NCBI GenBank assembly: GCA_946480605.1
Contig: CAMLKW010000186.1
Span: 1-9,024, forward strand
Direction: 5' to 3'
Length of the DNA stretch: 9,024 nt
Source of the DNA: an uncultured Roseateles sp.
Lineage (GTDB): Bacteria > Pseudomonadota > Gammaproteobacteria > Burkholderiales > Burkholderiaceae
The translations under genes were made by a program, and so were the position numbers. Below the pieces are notes generated by a model, which was not told where the DNA came from, made no database searches, and saw only the letters and a list, made by a program, of their open reading frames with translations. Shown piece after piece: positions 6,029 to 9,024 of the stretch. Every line of letters begins with the position of its first letter. The stretch's first letter is position 1.

Positions 6029-7042
6029 ATGTCAGGACGAATTTCTCGCATCATGGCCGCCATGGCCGTCACTTGTGCCGCACTGACCTCGGTCAGTGCG
6101 CACGCGTCGCTCACCACGTTCCAGACCTTCGTCGGCAACTACGGGGTCTCCACCGATGGCTGGGGTGGGACGAGCAGCAGCGGCACCATTTCCGCCTTCG
6201 TGCCGGTCGGCGCCACCGTCGTGGCCGCCTATCTGTACACCACCACCAACAACAACGGGGGTACGGCAGCCACCGTGACCTCGACGCTGGCCGGCTCCGG
6301 CAACATCAACTACACCAACCTGGGCGTCAACAGCAGTGCCTGCTGCAATCTCGCGGCGGGCCGTGCCGATGTCACCAGCATCATCAAGCCGCTGGTGGAC
6401 GGTGGCCCTGGCGGCACCTACAACTTCACGGTCACCGAGTCCAACTCGGGCGTGATGGACGGCGAAGCGCTGGTCGTGGTCTACAGCCTGCCTTCGCTGG
6501 GCATCACCACCATCGGCATCCTGGACGGCGCGGCATCCTCGGCCGGTGATTCGGCCACGCTGAGCTTCGCCGCCGGCATCGACAAGACCGTGCCCGGTTT
6601 CACGGCCGAGATGCGTCTGGGCATCGGCTTCAGCTACAACGACTCGGGCACCAACCAGACCTCGACCGTCACCGTCAATGGCCAGACCTTGACCAACAAC
6701 GCCGGCAACTTCGACGACGGTGCCGCCGCGAACGGCGCCCTGATCACCGTCGGCGGCAGCGACGACCCGCTGTCCCCGGCCAACCCGTCGGTGGCGCTGG
6801 ATCATGAACGCTATGACCTGAGTTCCTTCATCAACCAGGGCGACACGGCGATCAACATCCGCACCACCAACTCGTCTTTTGACGACAACATCTTCCTGGC
6901 CTTGTTCCAGGTGAGCGGCGAAGGCACCGTGTGCACGGACACTCAATGCGCCGTGCCTGAACCGACCATGCCGCTGCTGGTGGGTGGTGCCCTGCTCGGG
7001 TTGGGCCTGCAACGTCGCAGGTCCCAGCTGAAGAAGTCTTGA
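6029..7042 (+). CDS. PEP-CTERM sorting-domain surface protein
   Basis: This 337-residue secreted protein is a predicted exosortase substrate. A Sec signal peptide covers residues 1-26 (hydrophobic core 8-22, cleavage after SAHA). The mature region (27-308) is rich in Gly, Ser, Thr and Asn and in beta-strand-like stretches such as ISAFVPVGATVVAAYLY and DGEALVVVYSL, suggesting a beta-sandwich; no enzyme motif is visible. The C-terminus is a classical PEP-CTERM signal: VPEP (309-312), hydrophobic helix (313-328) and a basic RRRSQLKKS tail. Exosortases are known to process such tails during export. Four cysteines remain in the mature part: 105-106, and 302 and 307 just before the sorting signal. 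The gene has its own sigma-54 promoter and a strong ribosome binding site, and is monocistronic. Related proteins are associated with exopolysaccharide, biofilm and floc formation. Its specific function is unknown. Confidence 0.9.
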   Translation: MSGRISRIMAAMAVTCAALTSVSAHASLTTFQTFVGNYGVSTDGWGGTSSSGTISAFVPVGATVVAAYLYTTTNNNGGTAATVTSTLAGSGNINYTNLGVNSSACCNLAAGRADVTSIIKPLVDGGPGGTYNFTVTESNSGVMDGEALVVVYSLPSLGITTIGILDGAASSAGDSATLSFAAGIDKTVPGFTAEMRLGIGFSYNDSGTNQTSTVTVNGQTLTNNAGNFDDGAAANGALITVGGSDDPLSPANPSVALDHERYDLSSFINQGDTAINIRTTNSSFDDNIFLALFQVSGEGTVCTDTQCAVPEPTMPLLVGGALLGLGLQRRRSQLKKS

Positions 7043-7084
7043 TCACGGAATAGATCGCGCCGCCTGACGACCGAGTGATCAGGC

Positions 7085-7120
7085 CTGCACGCGCGGGCAG
7101 AGTCCGCGCAGCAGGTGCAG
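7085..7120 (+). other. Stable hairpin in the 3' region after the PEP-CTERM gene
   Basis: CTGCAC-GCGCGG (7085-7096) pairs with CCGCGC (7104-7109) and GTGCAG (7115-7120). This gives a 12-bp stem with a 7-base loop and a 5-base AGCAG bulge. It precedes the intrinsic terminator by 36 bases and may protect the mRNA 3' end or belong to a 3' UTR-derived RNA. It may also be chance pairing in GC-rich DNA. Confidence 0.4.
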
Positions 7121-7155
7121 TACCCAAAATTGCCAAGTCGAGGCGCTGCTAGAGC

Positions 7156-7191
7156 AAGCCCCCGCTGCCCACGAGGCAGCGGGGGCTTTTT
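7156..7191 (+). terminator. Intrinsic terminator of the PEP-CTERM transcript
   Basis: AAGCCCCCGCTGCC (7156-7169) and GGCAGCGGGGGCTT (7175-7188) form a perfect 14-bp stem with the loop CACGA. The right arm runs into five T (7187-7191). The T-run is only on the + strand side, so it ends rightward transcription. It lies 113 bases after the PEP-CTERM stop codon. Confidence 0.9.
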
Positions 7192-7249
7192 CACTGCGTG
7201 CTGGGCGATGCCCTTTGCCAGCGCCGGCGTTCTTGGCAGGCAGCCGACC

Positions 7250-7285
7250 GGGGCGCTGCGCCCCAGGTGGGCATGCGCCGATAAT
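7250..7285 (+). promoter_or_regulatory. Candidate trhO promoter with dyad
   Basis: GATAAT (7280-7285) matches the -10 consensus at five of six positions and lies ten bases before the trhO ATG. No clear -35 box is placed correctly. The perfect dyad GGGGCG-CTG-CGCCCC (7250-7264) covers the expected -35 position and could be an operator, or simply GC-rich palindromic sequence. Confidence 0.35.
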
Positions 7286-7295
7286 CCGCCGCCTC

Positions 7296-8033
7296 ATGCA
7301 GTCCGGCTCCATCCTCAACATCTCCTGCTACCTCTTCGTCTCGCTGAGCGACACCGCGGCGCTGCGCGATCGCCTGCATGCACGGGCCGACGCGCTGGGC
7401 CTGAAAGGCACGGTACTGATCGCCGAGGAAGGCATCAACCTGTTCCTGGCCGGCCCGGCCGATGCGGTGAACGCCTGGGTGGCCGACGTGCGCGCCGATG
7501 CCCGCTTCGCCACGCTGACGCCCAAGGAAAGCTGGAGCGAGGTCCAGCCCTTCCAGCGGCTCAAGGTCAAGGTCAAGCCCGAGATCATCCGCATGAACCA
7601 GCCCGCCGTGCGCCCCGACCAGGCGCCGCGCGCGCCGGCACTGGCGCCCGCCACGCTGGCGCGCTGGCTGGACCAGGGCCATGACGACCAGGGCCGCGAG
7701 GTGGTGATGCTGGACACGCGCAACGACTTCGAGGTCGACCAGGGCGCGTTCGACAACGCCATCGACTGGCGGCTCGCCAAGTTCAGCGACTTCCCCGCCG
7801 CGCTGGCCGCGCACAAGGCCGAGCTGGCCGGCAAGACCGTGGTGAGCTACTGCACCGGCGGCATCCGCTGCGAGAAGGCTGCCATGGTGCTGGAGGCCGA
7901 GGGCGTGCGCGCCTGGCAGCTGGACGGCGGCATCCTGAAGTACTTCGAGGACACCGGCGGCAAGCACTACCACGGCAACTGCTTCGTCTTCGACGACCGC
8001 AGGGGCGTCAACGCGGATCTCAGTCCGACGTGA
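7296..8033 (+). CDS. trhO: Oxygen-dependent tRNA uridine(34) hydroxylase, rhodanese family (TrhO/YceA), short form
   Basis: The 245-residue product matches the UPF0176/TrhO family. In E. coli, TrhO hydroxylates U34 of certain tRNAs to 5-hydroxyuridine, a precursor of the cmo5U/mcmo5U wobble modifications, in the cytoplasm. The N-terminal acylphosphatase-like part (about 5-100) contains KGTVLIAEEGIN. The rhodanese domain (about 117-225) contains VVMLDTRNDFEV and the signature SYCTGGIRCEKA with catalytic Cys186 and conserved Cys192. The protein ends shortly after NCFVFDDR, whereas E. coli TrhO (about 350 residues) continues with a cysteine-rich tail. The ATG at 7296 starts the conserved N-terminus (SILNISCYLFVSL); an upstream in-frame TTG at 7215 would add unconserved residues. 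No Shine-Dalgarno precedes the ATG, so a very short leader is possible. Its stop overlaps the next start. Confidence 0.9.
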   Translation: MQSGSILNISCYLFVSLSDTAALRDRLHARADALGLKGTVLIAEEGINLFLAGPADAVNAWVADVRADARFATLTPKESWSEVQPFQRLKVKVKPEIIRMNQPAVRPDQAPRAPALAPATLARWLDQGHDDQGREVVMLDTRNDFEVDQGAFDNAIDWRLAKFSDFPAALAAHKAELAGKTVVSYCTGGIRCEKAAMVLEAEGVRAWQLDGGILKYFEDTGGKHYHGNCFVFDDRRGVNADLSPT

Positions 8034-8986
8034 GCAGCCGATTCGGCGACTGGGCGCTGAAGCTGGTCGGCATCTTTTTGATGCTGGCCGCGCTGGGCTT
8101 TGCGGTCGGCAAGGCGCCCGACCGCTCGCTGGAAAGCCTGCTGCCGCGCTGGGCGCTGCCGCCGTCCGACTTCGTCGAGCTGGACGGTCTGCAGGTGCAC
8201 TACCGCGACCAGGGCCCGAGCAGCGACCCGCTGCCCCTGGTGCTCATCCACGGCACCAGCGCCAGCCTGCACACCTGGGAGGGCTGGGTGGCCGAACTGG
8301 CGCGCACGCGCCGCGTCATCAGCTTCGACCTGCCCGGCTTCGGCCTGACCGGCCCCAATGCCGACGGCGACTACCGCGGCCCGCGCTACGTGGCCTTCGT
8401 GCGGCAGCTGCTGTCACGGCTGGGCGTGGGCCGGGCCATCGTGGCGGGCAATTCGCTGGGCGGCGAGATCGCCTGGCAGCTGGCGCTGGCCGACCCGGCT
8501 CGCGTGGCCGGCCTGGTGCTGGTGGACTCGGCGGGCTACGACTTCGTGCCCGAAGCCCTACCGCTGGGTTTCCGCCTCGCCCGCATCCCGGTGCTGCGCG
8601 AACCCATGCGCTGGCTGCTGCCGCGCCGCGCCATCGAGGACAGCGTGTTGAGCGTCTATGGCGACCCGGCGCGCGTCAGCGCCGCGCTGGTGGACCGCTA
8701 CTACGAGCTGACGTTGCGCGAAGGCAACCGCGTCGCGCTGATGCGGCGCATGGACCAGCTGGCTCCCGGCCCGGTCCAGCGCCTGCCCGAAATCAAGGTG
8801 CCCACGCTGATCCTGTGGGGCGGCAAGGACCGGCTGATCCCGCCGGTGTGGGGCGACAGGTTCCATGCCGACATCCCCGGCAGCCGGCTGGTGAAGTTTC
8901 CCGCGCTGGGCCATGTGCCTCAGGAGGAAGACCCGGCTGCTACCCTTGCGGCCTTGCGCGACTGGCTACCCGAGGTCGCCCGCTGA
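8030..8986 (+). CDS. Alpha/beta hydrolase with N-terminal membrane anchor
   Basis: This 318-residue alpha/beta-fold hydrolase probably acts on an ester or related bond; its substrate is unknown. A hydrophobic segment at about 10-27 (KLVGIFLMLAALGFAVG) looks like a signal anchor. The core starts with LVLIHGTSAS (oxyanion region, His74-Gly75), DLPGFG, and the nucleophile elbow GNSLGG with Ser142. The other triad residues are Asp267 (GGKDRLIPP) and His295 (LGHVPQEEDP), so the triad is complete. A cap region lies at about 175-240. It resembles the C-C bond hydrolase/lipase-type relatives, but this does not fix the reaction. The start is GTG at 8030 within GTGA, overlapping the trhO stop by four bases. 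No good ribosome binding site precedes it, so translational coupling to trhO is likely. A functional link with tRNA modification is not evident. Confidence 0.88.
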   Translation: MSSRFGDWALKLVGIFLMLAALGFAVGKAPDRSLESLLPRWALPPSDFVELDGLQVHYRDQGPSSDPLPLVLIHGTSASLHTWEGWVAELARTRRVISFDLPGFGLTGPNADGDYRGPRYVAFVRQLLSRLGVGRAIVAGNSLGGEIAWQLALADPARVAGLVLVDSAGYDFVPEALPLGFRLARIPVLREPMRWLLPRRAIEDSVLSVYGDPARVSAALVDRYYELTLREGNRVALMRRMDQLAPGPVQRLPEIKVPTLILWGGKDRLIPPVWGDRFHADIPGSRLVKFPALGHVPQEEDPAATLAALRDWLPEVAR

Positions 8987-9018
8987 ATCCGTCCCACCGT
9001 CTCACGAAGAGGTCCGAC

Positions 9019-9024
9019 ATGAAG
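9019..9024 (+). CDS. Possible start of a further gene (two codons visible)
   Basis: ATGAAG closes the window and is preceded by AAGAGG (9007-9012) six bases upstream, a plausible ribosome binding site. It follows the hydrolase stop by 32 bases. Nothing can be said about the product. Confidence 0.4.

Noticed and set aside
6032..7012. Antisense frame (326 codons) under the PEP-CTERM gene
   Set aside because: It is rich in Val, Gly, Arg and Asp with no motif. The + strand has signal peptide, PEP-CTERM tail, ribosome binding site, promoter and terminator.
7043..7156. tRNA or other named RNA gene before the terminator
   Set aside because: No cloverleaf, CCA end or T-loop sequence is visible; only a bulged hairpin is present.
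1..9024. CRISPR array, insertion sequence, integrase or att site
   Set aside because: No regularly spaced repeats, transposase motifs or terminal inverted repeats with target duplications were seen.

Overview
The window is very GC-rich, densely coded bacterial chromosome. Its family content suggests a betaproteobacterium of the order Burkholderiales, perhaps near Roseateles, Mitsuaria or Rubrivivax. The indicators are REC/Hpt hybrid kinases, an HD-GYP regulator, a PEP-CTERM surface protein with a sigma-54 promoter, and a short TrhO. This placement is inferred from gene style; no rRNA or marker gene is present.

Bases 1-4422 (+ strand) hold a tightly coupled signalling operon. It contains the 3' part of a hybrid kinase ending in REC-REC-Hpt, then a complete membrane hybrid histidine kinase (six predicted membrane segments, HisKA-HATPase-REC), then a soluble REC/HD-GYP protein predicted to degrade cyclic di-GMP. 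The stop and start codons overlap at both junctions. The two kinases carry related receiver domains and share a short C-terminal helical module, so they look like diverged duplicates. The likely flow is signal to kinase autophosphorylation, through a receiver and the Hpt domain, to the HD-GYP receiver and a change in cyclic di-GMP.

Bases 4456-5781 (- strand) encode a secreted or periplasmic TPR-repeat protein, convergent with the operon and divergent from the next gene. The 247-base gap to that gene holds a strong sigma-54 (-24/-12) promoter, a perfect 10-bp inverted repeat just upstream of it and a smaller dyad. Downstream, bases 6029-7042 encode a secreted PEP-CTERM protein, the type of substrate sorted by an exosortase. 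No exosortase gene lies in the window. The TPR protein ends in a region resembling the PEP-CTERM-associated TPR protein PrsT, so these two genes may belong to one exopolysaccharide/surface-protein programme.

Bases 7043-7295 hold a folded 3' region, a strong intrinsic terminator, and the promoter region of a housekeeping pair: trhO (tRNA U34 hydroxylase, rhodanese family) and an overlapping alpha/beta hydrolase with an N-terminal membrane anchor. A new gene probably begins at 9019.

Nothing here is clearly an unknown system. The most interesting parts are the sigma-54-controlled PEP-CTERM locus with its dyads and PrsT-like neighbour, and the duplicated kinase pair with degenerate receivers and an unnamed shared C-terminal module feeding an HD-GYP output.
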